17,450 nt of DNA from NCBI GenBank assembly GCA_023436825.1, contig JAEZHS010000043.1:1-17450 (forward strand), read 5' to 3'. Under the pieces are notes generated by a model. That model had not been told where the DNA came from, did no database searches, and saw only the letters and a program-made list of their open reading frames with translations. Origin of the DNA: Pseudomonadota bacterium (GTDB taxonomy: Bacteria; Pseudomonadota; Alphaproteobacteria; Reyranellales; Reyranellaceae). The translations under genes and the position numbers were made by a program. Shown piece by piece: positions 7,255-14,330 of this stretch (positions are counted from its first letter, which is position 1; each line of letters starts with the position of its first letter).

Positions 7255-7894
7255 CGCCGAAGTGCCGACGATCCAGCGGCGTGGGCTGATGCTCGTCCTG
7301 TCCTCGCCGTCGGGCGCGGGCAAGACCACGCTGTCGCGGCAGCTCCTGGAAAACGATTCCCAGATCCAGCTCAGCGTCTCGTGCACGACGCGCGCGCGGC
7401 GCGCGAGCGAGAGGGACGGCGTCGACTACAAGTTCATCGACACCGCGACCTTCCGCGACATGATCGATCGCGGCGCCTTCCTCGAGCACGCGCGCGTGTT
7501 CGACCACTACTACGGCACCCCGAGCGCGCCCGTGGAAGCGGCGCTGAGCGGCGGCCGCGATATGCTGTTCGACATCGATTGGCAGGGCACGCAGCAGCTC
7601 AAGGAGAAGGGGCGTGACGATCTGGTCACGGTGTTCATCCTGCCGCCGTCGACGCGCGATCTGGAGAAGCGGCTGATCACGCGCGCCCAGGATTCGCCCG
7701 ACATCGTGGCGCGACGCATGGCCAAGGCGGCCGACGAGATGAGCCATTGGGCCGAGTACGACTACACCATCATCAACCGCGACATCGCGACCAGCCTGAT
7801 CCAGCTCAAGTCGATTCTGACGGCCGAGCGCCTGAAGCGCGAGCGTCAGGTCGGCCTGTCGGACTTCGTCAAAGCGCTGCGCGAGGGGCGGTGA
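7244..7894 (+). CDS. gmk: Guanylate kinase
   Basis: 216 residues. The P-loop PSGAGKTT is at residues 22-29, followed by the GMP-binding segment SVSCTTRARRASERDGVDYKF and the EHARVFDHYYGTP region. DMLFDIDWQGTQQ is the Walker B-like part, and the ILPPS and RRMAKAADEMSHWAEYDYTIIN segments are diagnostic. It phosphorylates GMP (and dGMP) to GDP with ATP in the cytoplasm, an essential step of purine nucleotide recycling. The ATG lies inside the end of yicC (11-bp overlap) with an AGGT about 5 bases upstream. The 3' end overlaps the convergent acyltransferase gene by 26 bp. No terminator is seen between the two converging genes. Confidence 0.96.
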   Translation: MSNDAEVPTIQRRGLMLVLSSPSGAGKTTLSRQLLENDSQIQLSVSCTTRARRASERDGVDYKFIDTATFRDMIDRGAFLEHARVFDHYYGTPSAPVEAALSGGRDMLFDIDWQGTQQLKEKGRDDLVTVFILPPSTRDLEKRLITRAQDSPDIVARRMAKAADEMSHWAEYDYTIINRDIATSLIQLKSILTAERLKRERQVGLSDFVKALREGR

Positions 7895-8672
7895 TCGGCT
7901 TGCCGATGCCGGCTTGGCCCTGCGAGCGCAGCACGAGCTGCGAGGGCCTGCAGGGGCGGCCGGAGAATTCGGCGATCAGGCGATCGCTCGCCGCCTCGAT
8001 GGTCTCTTCAAGGCGGCGCATGAAGGTCTGCTTGTCGAGGCCGGTCTCGATCGGCGGCAGGAACTCGATGGCGCAGCGGCCGGTCTTCTTGCGCCAGTCG
8101 CGGCGGTTCCACAGCAGGCCGAGCGAGGTCGCGACCGGCGTCACCGGCAGGTCGAGGTCGCGATAGAGATAATAGATGCCCGAGCGATAGCGCTCGCGCT
8201 CGCCCGGCTCCATCAGGTTGCCTTCGGGGTAGATCGCGATGTGGCGGCCGCTGTCGTAGGCACGCTTGGCGAAGCGGGCGAGATTCTCGCGCTCCTTGCC
8301 GCCGCCGCAGGTGTCGACGCGGATCATCTGCAGGCGATAGAGGATCGCCCCGATCACCGGCATGCGGAACAGCTCCTGCATGGCCACGAAGGTGATGCCG
8401 GGGATCGCGGCGGCGAGGACGATGCCGTCGCTCTCGCTGTGATGCTTGTTGGCCAGCAGGGCAGGGCCGCGCGCGGGAATGTTGGCCCGGCCGCGGATCT
8501 CGACCTTCATGCCGCCGATCCAGCGCATGCCCCAGACCACGGCGCGCGCCCACCAGTGCAGCAGGCCACGCAGCACGACCGGTGTGGGGATCGGCACCAG
8601 CAGGATGCCAACCACCGCGGTCAGCAGAGTGAAGACGTAGAAGAAGAGGTTGAAGGCGAGGGAGCGGACCAT
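7869..8672 (-). CDS. 1-acyl-sn-glycerol-3-phosphate acyltransferase-like protein (PlsC family)
   Basis: 267 residues. An N-terminal hydrophobic region (about residues 5-30, and a second near 36-55) should anchor it to the inner membrane. Acyltransferase motif I (H-x4-D) is NKHHSESD with His77 and Asp82, and motif III is YPEGN at 148-152, with RSGIYYL after it. It probably transfers an acyl chain from acyl-ACP or acyl-CoA to lysophosphatidic acid; another acyl acceptor cannot be excluded. The ATG at 8672 gives the natural membrane-anchor N-terminus, while a GTG at 8699 lies inside a palindromic operator. A promoter just upstream (8682-8710) would start transcription at about 8675, giving an almost leaderless mRNA. 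It follows rsmA by 27 bp but is probably controlled separately. Confidence 0.85.
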   Translation of the reverse strand: MVRSLAFNLFFYVFTLLTAVVGILLVPIPTPVVLRGLLHWWARAVVWGMRWIGGMKVEIRGRANIPARGPALLANKHHSESDGIVLAAAIPGITFVAMQELFRMPVIGAILYRLQMIRVDTCGGGKERENLARFAKRAYDSGRHIAIYPEGNLMEPGERERYRSGIYYLYRDLDLPVTPVATSLGLLWNRRDWRKKTGRCAIEFLPPIETGLDKQTFMRRLEETIEAASDRLIAEFSGRPCRPSQLVLRSQGQAGIGKPITAPRAAL

Positions 8673-8681
8673 GGCTTCACC

Positions 8682-8710
8682 ATATAAGTGAGTGATCACT
8701 CACTTGTCAA
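8682..8710 (-). promoter_or_regulatory. Promoter of the acyltransferase gene with an embedded operator
   Basis: Reading the minus strand, a perfect TTGACA (8710-8705) is followed after 17 bases by TTATAT (8687-8682), or after 18 bases by TATATG (8686-8681). The -35 box lies within the last codons of rsmA. The start site would be near 8675, three bases before the ATG at 8672. Confidence 0.6.
8686..8705. promoter_or_regulatory. Perfect 20-bp palindrome, likely a TetR-type operator
   Basis: AAGTGAGTGATCACTCACTT reads the same on both strands without a loop. It fills the spacer between the -35 and -10 boxes of the acyltransferase promoter and includes the rsmA stop codon (8702-8700). A short gapless palindrome in the spacer is the classic position for a dimeric repressor such as a TetR-family protein. 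No such regulator is coded in the window, so the regulator is inferred. Confidence 0.65.
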
Positions 8711-9527
8711 GAACCTCGGCGAGCCGGACGAAATCGGCAACCGACAGCTCTTCGGCGCGGGCGGTCGGGGGAATGGCCAGCCTGTCCAGGACTTCCACGG
8801 GACTGGCGAAAACGCTGCCGAGGGAGCTGCGCAGCATCTTGCGGCGCTGGCCGAAGGCTGCGGCGGTGACCTTCTCCAGGGGCCGCAAATCGGCCAGGCG
8901 CCCCGCCGGTCTCGGGCGAAGGCGCACCACCGAGGAAACGACCTTGGGAGGCGGCACGAAGGCTGAGGGCGCCACGTCGAACAGGCGCTGCACCGTGCAG
9001 ACATGCTGGGCGAGCACGGAAAGACGGCCGTAGTCCTTGCTGCGCGGCGCCGCCGCCAGCCGGTCGACGACCTCTTTCTGGAACATCAGCACCATGTCGG
9101 CGATCCGATCGGCCTGATGCAGCCAGCCGATCAGCAGCGCCGTCGACACGTTGTAGGGCAGGTTGGCAACGATGCGCCGAGGCGCCGGCCCGAGTGTGGC
9201 GAGATCGATCTTCAGGGCGTCGGCTTCGACGAGCTCGAGCCGGCCGTCGGCGACCGCCTGCAGCTCCTTCAAGGCGGTGATGGCCCTCGCATCGATCTCG
9301 ATCGCGACGACCCGCTGGGCGCCTTCGAGAAGCAGCGCGCGCGTCAGGCCGCCCGGACCGGGACCGACTTCGACCACCAGGCCTTGATCGAGAGGGGCGG
9401 CGGCACGGGCGATGCGGCGGGTGAGGTTGAGATCGAGAAGGAAGTGCTGGCCCAGCCGCTTGCGCGCATCGAGCCCGTGGGCCGCGATGACCTCGCGCAG
9501 CGGCGGCAGACCGGCGAGACCGTCCAC
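8700..9527 (-). CDS. rsmA: 16S rRNA (adenine1518/1519-N6)-dimethyltransferase
   Basis: 275 residues, normal for RsmA/KsgA. The N-terminal LGQHFL (25-30) is followed by the S-adenosylmethionine motif VVEVGPGPGGLT (51-62), the acidic residue of motif II in AIEID, and the catalytic NLPYNVST (122-129). QKEVVDRL and FVPPPKVVSSVV continue the family pattern. It dimethylates two adjacent adenines in the helix 45 loop of 16S rRNA late in 30S assembly; loss confers kasugamycin resistance in other bacteria. The start is GTG, 14 bp after pdxA with a weak ribosome site, and begins at the expected family N-terminus. It is the third gene of the surA-pdxA-rsmA operon. Its last codons double as the -35 box and operator of the next gene. 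Confidence 0.96.
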   Translation of the reverse strand: MDGLAGLPPLREVIAAHGLDARKRLGQHFLLDLNLTRRIARAAAPLDQGLVVEVGPGPGGLTRALLLEGAQRVVAIEIDARAITALKELQAVADGRLELVEADALKIDLATLGPAPRRIVANLPYNVSTALLIGWLHQADRIADMVLMFQKEVVDRLAAAPRSKDYGRLSVLAQHVCTVQRLFDVAPSAFVPPPKVVSSVVRLRPRPAGRLADLRPLEKVTAAAFGQRRKMLRSSLGSVFASPVEVLDRLAIPPTARAEELSVADFVRLAEVLDK

Positions 9528-9541
9528 GGCGGCCCGCCGGC

Positions 9542-10537
9542 TCAGGGTCGGCGGCGGGCCATGTCGTCGGCCATGAGCAGGCCGGCGATCAGGCTCGTCG
9601 GATCGGCCCGGCCGGTGCCGACGATATCGAGCGCGGTCCCGTGGTCCGGCGAGGTCCGAACGAACGGCAGGCCGAGCGTGACGTTGACGCCGCCGGCGAA
9701 ATCAACCGTCTTGATCGGGATCAGCGCCTGGTCGTGATACATGCAGAGTACGGCGTCGTAGGTGGTGCGGGCTGCAGCATGGAACAGCGTGTCGGCAGGG
9801 GCGGGGCCGCGCACATCGATACCGTCGTGCCTCAACACCTCGATTGCCGGCGCGATCACCCGGATTTCCTCGTCACCCATCGAGCCCTGCTCGCCGGCAT
9901 GGGGATTGAGGGCCGCTACCGCCAGCCGGGGACGCTCGATGCCGAACAGGGACTTCAATCCTGCCGCTGTCAGGCGGCCGGCATGTACAATCTTGTCGAC
10001 GTCAAGAACGCGGATCGCCTCGGCCAAGGACAGATGGATGGTCACCGGGACGACCCGCAGCTCCGGGCAGGCGAGCATCATGGCCACGTCGACGCCCCCC
10101 GCCAGCTCGGCGAGAAATTCGGTGTGGCCGGGATGGCGGAAGCCCGCGTCCTGCAGGGTCTTCTTCTGGATCGGGTTGGTCACCATGCCGGCGACCTCGC
10201 CGCCGAGCGCCAGCTCGACGGCGCGCTCGATGGCCTCCAGGGGCGCCGGCGCGTTGGCCGGGTCCGGCTTGCCTGCCTGCACCGGGGCGCGCAAGCGCAC
10301 CGGCAGCACGGGTAGCGCGGTAGCGAAGACCTTTCCGGCCTCGGCAGGGCGATCGAGCTCGCGCACCGGGACGTCGAGGCCAAGCTTGCCGGCGAGCGCG
10401 GCCAACCGCGACGCGTCGTCGAGCACGAAGAATGGCCGGTCGCCCTCGCGCCGCATCGACCAGGCCTTCAGGCTGAGTTCACCGCCAATTCCGGCCGGCT
10501 CGCCCATGGTGACGGCGAGCGGCGCGGTCGCGGTCAT
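9542..10537 (-). CDS. pdxA: 4-hydroxythreonine-4-phosphate dehydrogenase
   Basis: 331 residues. VTMGEPAGIGGELSLKAW opens the protein. The substrate-binding HPGHTE contains His138, equivalent to E. coli His136. The metal ligands are His168 (TIHLS), His213 (LNPHAGE) and His268 (MYHDQ). VRTSPDHGTALDIVGTG (293-309) is the C-terminal signature. It oxidises 4-phosphohydroxy-L-threonine with NAD to a product that decarboxylates to 3-amino-2-oxopropyl phosphate, in the DXP-dependent pyridoxal phosphate pathway. The ATG at 10537 overlaps the surA stop as ATGA, a clear case of translational coupling. The longer frame to 10678 would run inside surA and is rejected. The usual GIGPE is GIGGE here, a small deviation. 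Confidence 0.96.
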   Translation of the reverse strand: MTATAPLAVTMGEPAGIGGELSLKAWSMRREGDRPFFVLDDASRLAALAGKLGLDVPVRELDRPAEAGKVFATALPVLPVRLRAPVQAGKPDPANAPAPLEAIERAVELALGGEVAGMVTNPIQKKTLQDAGFRHPGHTEFLAELAGGVDVAMMLACPELRVVPVTIHLSLAEAIRVLDVDKIVHAGRLTAAGLKSLFGIERPRLAVAALNPHAGEQGSMGDEEIRVIAPAIEVLRHDGIDVRGPAPADTLFHAAARTTYDAVLCMYHDQALIPIKTVDFAGGVNVTLGLPFVRTSPDHGTALDIVGTGRADPTSLIAGLLMADDMARRRP

Positions 10538-11802
10538 GGCTGCTGCTTGACGTCGATCGTGGCCTGACGGCGCAGGTCGCGCATGTACCGGCGTCCCGCC
10601 GCCTCGAGCTTTTGCAGCAGGATCTGCTGGCCAATGGCATCGCGTGTCGGCAATCCGTCGCTGCCGACCTTGCCGCACAGCGCCACGACCTGCAGCCCTT
10701 CGGCGACCCGGAACGGACCGGCGGTGCCACCGACGTTCAGCTTGGGGATTTGCTCGAACATCTGCGGGTTGGCCTGCAGGTCGCCGACCCGCACGCCGTT
10801 GAGGTCACCCGACGTGGCACCCTTGAGCTCACGCGACCGGACGTGCAGGTCGCTGCAGGTGCGCACGCCGGTCATCGCCTTCTGGGCATCGGCGGTGGCC
10901 TTGGCAACCTCGTTATCCGAGGCATTTACCGGCAACGGCAGGGTCATCTGCGTCAGGTTCAGGCGCACGTCGTCGGGCCGAGCCGCCGCAAACGGACGGC
11001 GGTCGATCACGTACATGATGTGCCAGCCCGCCGTGCTGCGGACAGGCTCGGAGTATTGCCGGACCGGCAGTTTCTCGACGACCGCGTCCAGCGTGGGATC
11101 GAGCGAGCCGGGCAGGACCCAGCCGAGTTCGCCGCCGGCCGATGCCGTTGCGCCCTGCGAGAACTGCTGGGCAACCGCACCGAACGGCGCCCCGCGCTTG
11201 AGTTGCTCGGCGATGCGGTCGGCGGCACGCTTGGCATCGTCCGCCATGTCGGCCCGGTCGATGGGCACGAAGATTTCGGCGACGCGCGATTCGGTCTTGC
11301 CTACGTTAGAGCGGGCGCGGGCCAGTGCGTCGTCGATCTCGGCCTCCGAGACATCGACCTGCGGGCGCACCCGGCGACGGATGATCTTGTTCCAGGCGAT
11401 CTGCGCCTCGATCTGCTGCACGGCAATATCGAAGGTGACGCCGGTACTCTGGATGTACTGCTTGAACGCGCCGCGGCTCATGCCGGCGGCACGCTCGATG
11501 TCGTTGAAGCGCTGCTGCATCTCGCCATCGCTCGCCTTCAGGCCGAGCCGCTTGGCATCCTGGATCTGCAGCCGCTCGTCGATCATCTGGCGCAGCATCT
11601 GCGCCGCCATGCGCTGGCGCAGCTCCGGGCTGTCCTGCAGGCCGGTGGTGCGGATGGCGAACAGCACGCGTTGCTGGAGATCGAAATCGGTGATGGCGTC
11701 GTCATTGACACGCGCCAGCACGCGCAGACCCTGGGCCGAAGCCAAGGCCGGAAGCAGACTGACGACGACGAGGAGGAAGGTGCGGAGGAACAGCGCTGAC
11801 AT
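10534..11802 (-). CDS. surA: Periplasmic SurA-like chaperone / peptidyl-prolyl isomerase
   Basis: 422 residues with a clear Sec signal peptide (hydrophobic 7-22, likely cut after ALASA at residue 23). The SurA N-terminal chaperone domain follows (about 26-150, starting VLARVNDDAITDFDL). A parvulin domain lies at about 170-270, with ESRVAEIFVP at its start and GGELGWVLPGSLDP and TAGWHIMYV in its second half. The C-terminal part (280-422) could be a degenerate second parvulin and C-terminal chaperone strand. It escorts unfolded outer-membrane proteins across the periplasm to the BAM machine. It is the first gene of the surA-pdxA-rsmA operon, with a promoter at about 11832-11859. In many alphaproteobacteria lptD precedes surA; here it does not. 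Confidence 0.92.
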   Translation of the reverse strand: MSALFLRTFLLVVVSLLPALASAQGLRVLARVNDDAITDFDLQQRVLFAIRTTGLQDSPELRQRMAAQMLRQMIDERLQIQDAKRLGLKASDGEMQQRFNDIERAAGMSRGAFKQYIQSTGVTFDIAVQQIEAQIAWNKIIRRRVRPQVDVSEAEIDDALARARSNVGKTESRVAEIFVPIDRADMADDAKRAADRIAEQLKRGAPFGAVAQQFSQGATASAGGELGWVLPGSLDPTLDAVVEKLPVRQYSEPVRSTAGWHIMYVIDRRPFAAARPDDVRLNLTQMTLPLPVNASDNEVAKATADAQKAMTGVRTCSDLHVRSRELKGATSGDLNGVRVGDLQANPQMFEQIPKLNVGGTAGPFRVAEGLQVVALCGKVGSDGLPTRDAIGQQILLQKLEAAGRRYMRDLRRQATIDVKQQP

Positions 11803-11831
11803 TGCACCGACAGTTTGACAGAGGGAGCGAC

Positions 11832-11859
11832 ATTATATTCCGCGGCAGTTGTGCTGCAA
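11832..11859 (-). promoter_or_regulatory. Promoter of the surA-pdxA-rsmA operon
   Basis: On the minus strand TTGCAG (11859-11854) is followed after 16 bases by a perfect TATAAT (11837-11832). Transcription would begin near 11825, giving a leader of about 22 bases before the surA ATG at 11802. Confidence 0.6.
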
Positions 11860-11980
11860 CGGACGCTCAATGCCTTAGTCGTGGACTATGGCAAGATACG
11901 GGCGCGCTTGACGCTCGGCGGAAGGTGGTTTAGCCGAACACGGCACAGGGGCAAGGCAAAGGGGGGGCAACGATCCGACG

Positions 11981-13027
11981 ATGACGACTGCTCGCCGTTC
12001 GATCAGCGCCCCCAGCGCATGGGATCGGATCTGCTCCGGCGTGGGCTATCACCTCGACAATCTCGGTCGTTGGCTGATCGTGAACGCACCGGCAATCGGT
12101 TCGACGTACGCGGCATTCCTGGCGCCCGGCATTCCCCGCTTGCGGCCGCGGCCGGGCTGGGTATTCGCCGAGGAGTACTACGACCAGCGGCGCTGGCTGG
12201 CCTGCCGTCGTGGCGCGCTGTGGGAAGCCGCGCGCGAAAAGGATCTCGCGGTGCCGATCACCGTTCGCTGGCACAGCGGCACCACCGTCGACCTTACCCT
12301 GGGCAACGACAACAGCCTCTGCCTGTACGTCTGTGGATCGTTCGAGCCCAACGAGTTCGCCTTCCTCGACCGGGTGCTGAAACCCGGCATGGTGTTCGTC
12401 GATGTCGGCGCCAATGACGGGTACTACACGCTGTTCGCTGCCCGCCGGGTCGGCCCTTCCGGCCGTGTGGTGGCGGCCGAGCCGAGCTCGCGCGAGCGCG
12501 CCCATCTGCAGCGCAATCTCGGGCGCAACGGCCTCGACAACGTGACCGTGGTGCCGGCCGCCATTGGCGCGGCCTCCGGCCTCGCCGACCTGCACCTGGC
12601 TCATGGTGTCCACGCCGGTCACAATACGCTGGGCAGCTTCGCCCACGATGATGTCGTGCGCGCCAGCCTCGAGCGCGTGCCGATCGAGCCGCTCGATGCC
12701 GTGATCGCCCGCCTCGGCCTGGCGCAGGTCGATTTCGTGAAAATCGATGTCGAGGGCGCGGAGGCCCGGGTCATCGACGGCGCTGCCACGGTGCTGAACG
12801 CGATGCGGCCGACCCTGCTGCTCGAGGTCAACGACAAGGCATTGCGCGCACAGGGCAACTGCGCCGATTCTCTCATCGGCACCCTGCGCGGCGGTCTCGG
12901 CTACGAGATCTTCGTGTTCTCGCCGGTGACCGGACTGCTGGAAAGCCCGCGCGACGGCGACCCGCTTTCCGCCAATGTCGTCGCCATCCCGTCCGAGCGC
13001 GTCGCCGACACGATCACGGCGCGCTAG
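11981..13027 (+). CDS. FkbM-family S-adenosylmethionine-dependent methyltransferase
   Basis: 348 residues. The S-adenosylmethionine site is FVDVGANDGYYTLFAAR (139-155), followed by VVAAEPSS (163-170) with Glu167 likely contacting the ribose. VDFVKIDVEGAEARVIDG (250-267) and LLLEVND (279-285) complete the FkbM pattern. Family members O-methylate small molecules and sugars, and in bacteria are common in polysaccharide clusters. The N-terminal 100 residues precede the domain and are not recognised. The ATG at 11981 has no good Shine-Dalgarno (only a G-run about 14 bases upstream), so another start is possible. It is followed after 23 bp by the AGE-family gene on the same strand, probably as a two-gene operon. 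It diverges from surA across 178 bp. A glycan substrate is inferred from context only. Confidence 0.85.
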   Translation: MTTARRSISAPSAWDRICSGVGYHLDNLGRWLIVNAPAIGSTYAAFLAPGIPRLRPRPGWVFAEEYYDQRRWLACRRGALWEAAREKDLAVPITVRWHSGTTVDLTLGNDNSLCLYVCGSFEPNEFAFLDRVLKPGMVFVDVGANDGYYTLFAARRVGPSGRVVAAEPSSRERAHLQRNLGRNGLDNVTVVPAAIGAASGLADLHLAHGVHAGHNTLGSFAHDDVVRASLERVPIEPLDAVIARLGLAQVDFVKIDVEGAEARVIDGAATVLNAMRPTLLLEVNDKALRAQGNCADSLIGTLRGGLGYEIFVFSPVTGLLESPRDGDPLSANVVAIPSERVADTITAR

Positions 13028-13050
13028 GGACTGTCGAAGGCTCCCTCGCC

Positions 13051-14226
13051 ATGCCGGCACGACTCGAACCGGCGGCCGCTGCCCTTGTCGGATGGGCTGT
13101 CGATGCCGCCCTGCCGCTGTGGGCGACCATCGGCTTCGACGCCGAGCATGGCCGTTTCGAGGAGCGCCTGACGCTGTCCGGCGGACGTCTGCCCGACGTT
13201 CCCCTGCGCCTGATGTCGCAGGCCCGGCAGATCCATGCCTATGCCCTCGCGGCCAGGCGCGGCTGGCATGCCGATGCCATTGCCCTGGTCGAGCAAGCCT
13301 TTGCATCGATGGTCCGCGATTACCGCGGCCGCGACGATCGCGAAGGATGGGTCTTTTCCATCCGGCGCGACGGCACGGTGGCCGATGCGCGCCGCGATCT
13401 GTACACCCACGCTTTCGTCCTGTTGGCAATCGCCTCCTATGTCGAGGCGACCGGCCGCCGCGAGGTGCTGGCGCTCGCTGACGAGACGCTCGCCTTCATC
13501 GGGAGGCACATGGTGGCGCCCGAGGGCGGTGGCTTCGTCGAGGAGCTGCCGGCAAACGGCGGGATGCGCCGGCAGAATCCACACATGCACCTGTTCGAGG
13601 GCCTGCTCTCCCTGTGGGAATGCGCCGGGCAGGAGCGCCATCTCATCCAGACGACCGAGTTGTTCGACCTATTCGCCGCGCGCTTCTTCCGCGCCGATCC
13701 CGGCGTCGTCGGCGAATACTTCACCGCCGATCTCAAGCCGGCGGACGGCGTCCTGGGCCGCATCGTCGAGCCCGGCCACCACCATGAATGGATTTGGCTG
13801 CTGCGGCGTTTCGAGCGGGCGAGCGGGCGAGCGATGCAGGCCTACGTCGATGCGCTGTACGCCCATGCCGACCGCCATGGTTTCGACAAGGCCGGGATGA
13901 TCGTGGGCGAATTGCTGGCCGATGGCACCCCGCGTGCCGGCGTGCGCCGCATTTGGCCGGTCGCCGAGGCGATCAGGTCGAATCTGATCGAGGCGCGGCG
14001 TGGCCGCAGCCAGGGCGAGGGCAGGGCGGCTGCACTTGCCGTGCTGCTGCGCGACCGCTTCCTCACGCTCGATCCGCCCGGCGGCTGGCTCGACAGGCTG
14101 GACGACAAGGGCCGCTGTGTGAACGACTTCATGCCCGCCAGCACGCTGTACCACTTGCTGGGCGCGATCGACGAGCTCAGCCGGTTTGCGGGCCGGGTAG
14201 GCAAAATGGAAAACACCTCACCCTGA
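13051..14226 (+). CDS. AGE-family sugar epimerase/isomerase (N-acylglucosamine 2-epimerase superfamily)
   Basis: 391 residues, typical of the family, which folds as an (alpha/alpha)6 barrel. RLMSQARQIHAYALA (53-67), DLYTHAFVLLA (116-126), NPHMHLFEGLL (176-186), EPGHHHEWIWLLRRF (240-254) and MPASTLYHLLGAIDEL (361-376) carry the His and Arg residues expected in the active site. Members interconvert aldoses and ketoses or epimerise C2 (mannose isomerase, cellobiose epimerase, N-acylglucosamine epimerase). The exact sugar cannot be told; a mannose/fructose-type isomerase is most likely. The ATG is preceded by GAAGG at a spacing of 10 and lies 23 bp after the FkbM gene. The last codons and the TGA stop lie inside a palindromic repeat (from about 14214), so the natural C-terminus may have been changed by it. 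Confidence 0.85.
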   Translation: MPARLEPAAAALVGWAVDAALPLWATIGFDAEHGRFEERLTLSGGRLPDVPLRLMSQARQIHAYALAARRGWHADAIALVEQAFASMVRDYRGRDDREGWVFSIRRDGTVADARRDLYTHAFVLLAIASYVEATGRREVLALADETLAFIGRHMVAPEGGGFVEELPANGGMRRQNPHMHLFEGLLSLWECAGQERHLIQTTELFDLFAARFFRADPGVVGEYFTADLKPADGVLGRIVEPGHHHEWIWLLRRFERASGRAMQAYVDALYAHADRHGFDKAGMIVGELLADGTPRAGVRRIWPVAEAIRSNLIEARRGRSQGEGRAAALAVLLRDRFLTLDPPGGWLDRLDDKGRCVNDFMPASTLYHLLGAIDELSRFAGRVGKMENTSP

Positions 14227-14320
14227 GGAGCGGCCCGCAGGGCCGCGTCTCGAAGGGTGGGCGCGAGCACCGCGTCTGTTGCCATCCTTCGAGACGCCGT
14301 GCATCGCACGGCTCCTCAGG
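14214..14320. repeat. Complex palindromic (cruciform-type) intergenic repeat
   Basis: Outer arms CCTGAGGAGC (14222-14231) and GCTCCTCAGG (14311-14320) are perfect complements. The central arms 14245-14260 (GCGTCTCGAAGGGTGG) and 14282-14297 (CCATCCTTCGAGACGC) pair over 16 bp with one G-T. Between them lie two small hairpins: CGGCCC/GGGCCG (14231-14245) and CGTGC/GCACG (14298-14310). CCTCACCCTGAGG (14216-14228) is a further short dyad at the left edge. I recall near-identical elements scattered through Bradyrhizobium-like and related genomes. It separates two converging genes and could terminate both. It contains the stop codon of the upstream gene. Confidence 0.75.
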
Positions 14321-14330
14321 ACGATCGGGC

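Noticed and set aside
8673..8699. GTG start at 8699 for the acyltransferase
   Set aside because: It lies inside the palindrome and upstream of the predicted transcription start, so that mRNA would not contain it.
10538..10678. Upstream extension of pdxA
   Set aside because: It lies inside surA coding sequence. The ATGA overlap with the surA stop and the family N-terminus fix the start at 10537.
11815..11839. TTGACA and TATATT on the plus strand as a promoter for the FkbM gene
   Set aside because: The spacer is only 13 bases. The same AT-rich stretch gives a better minus-strand promoter for surA.
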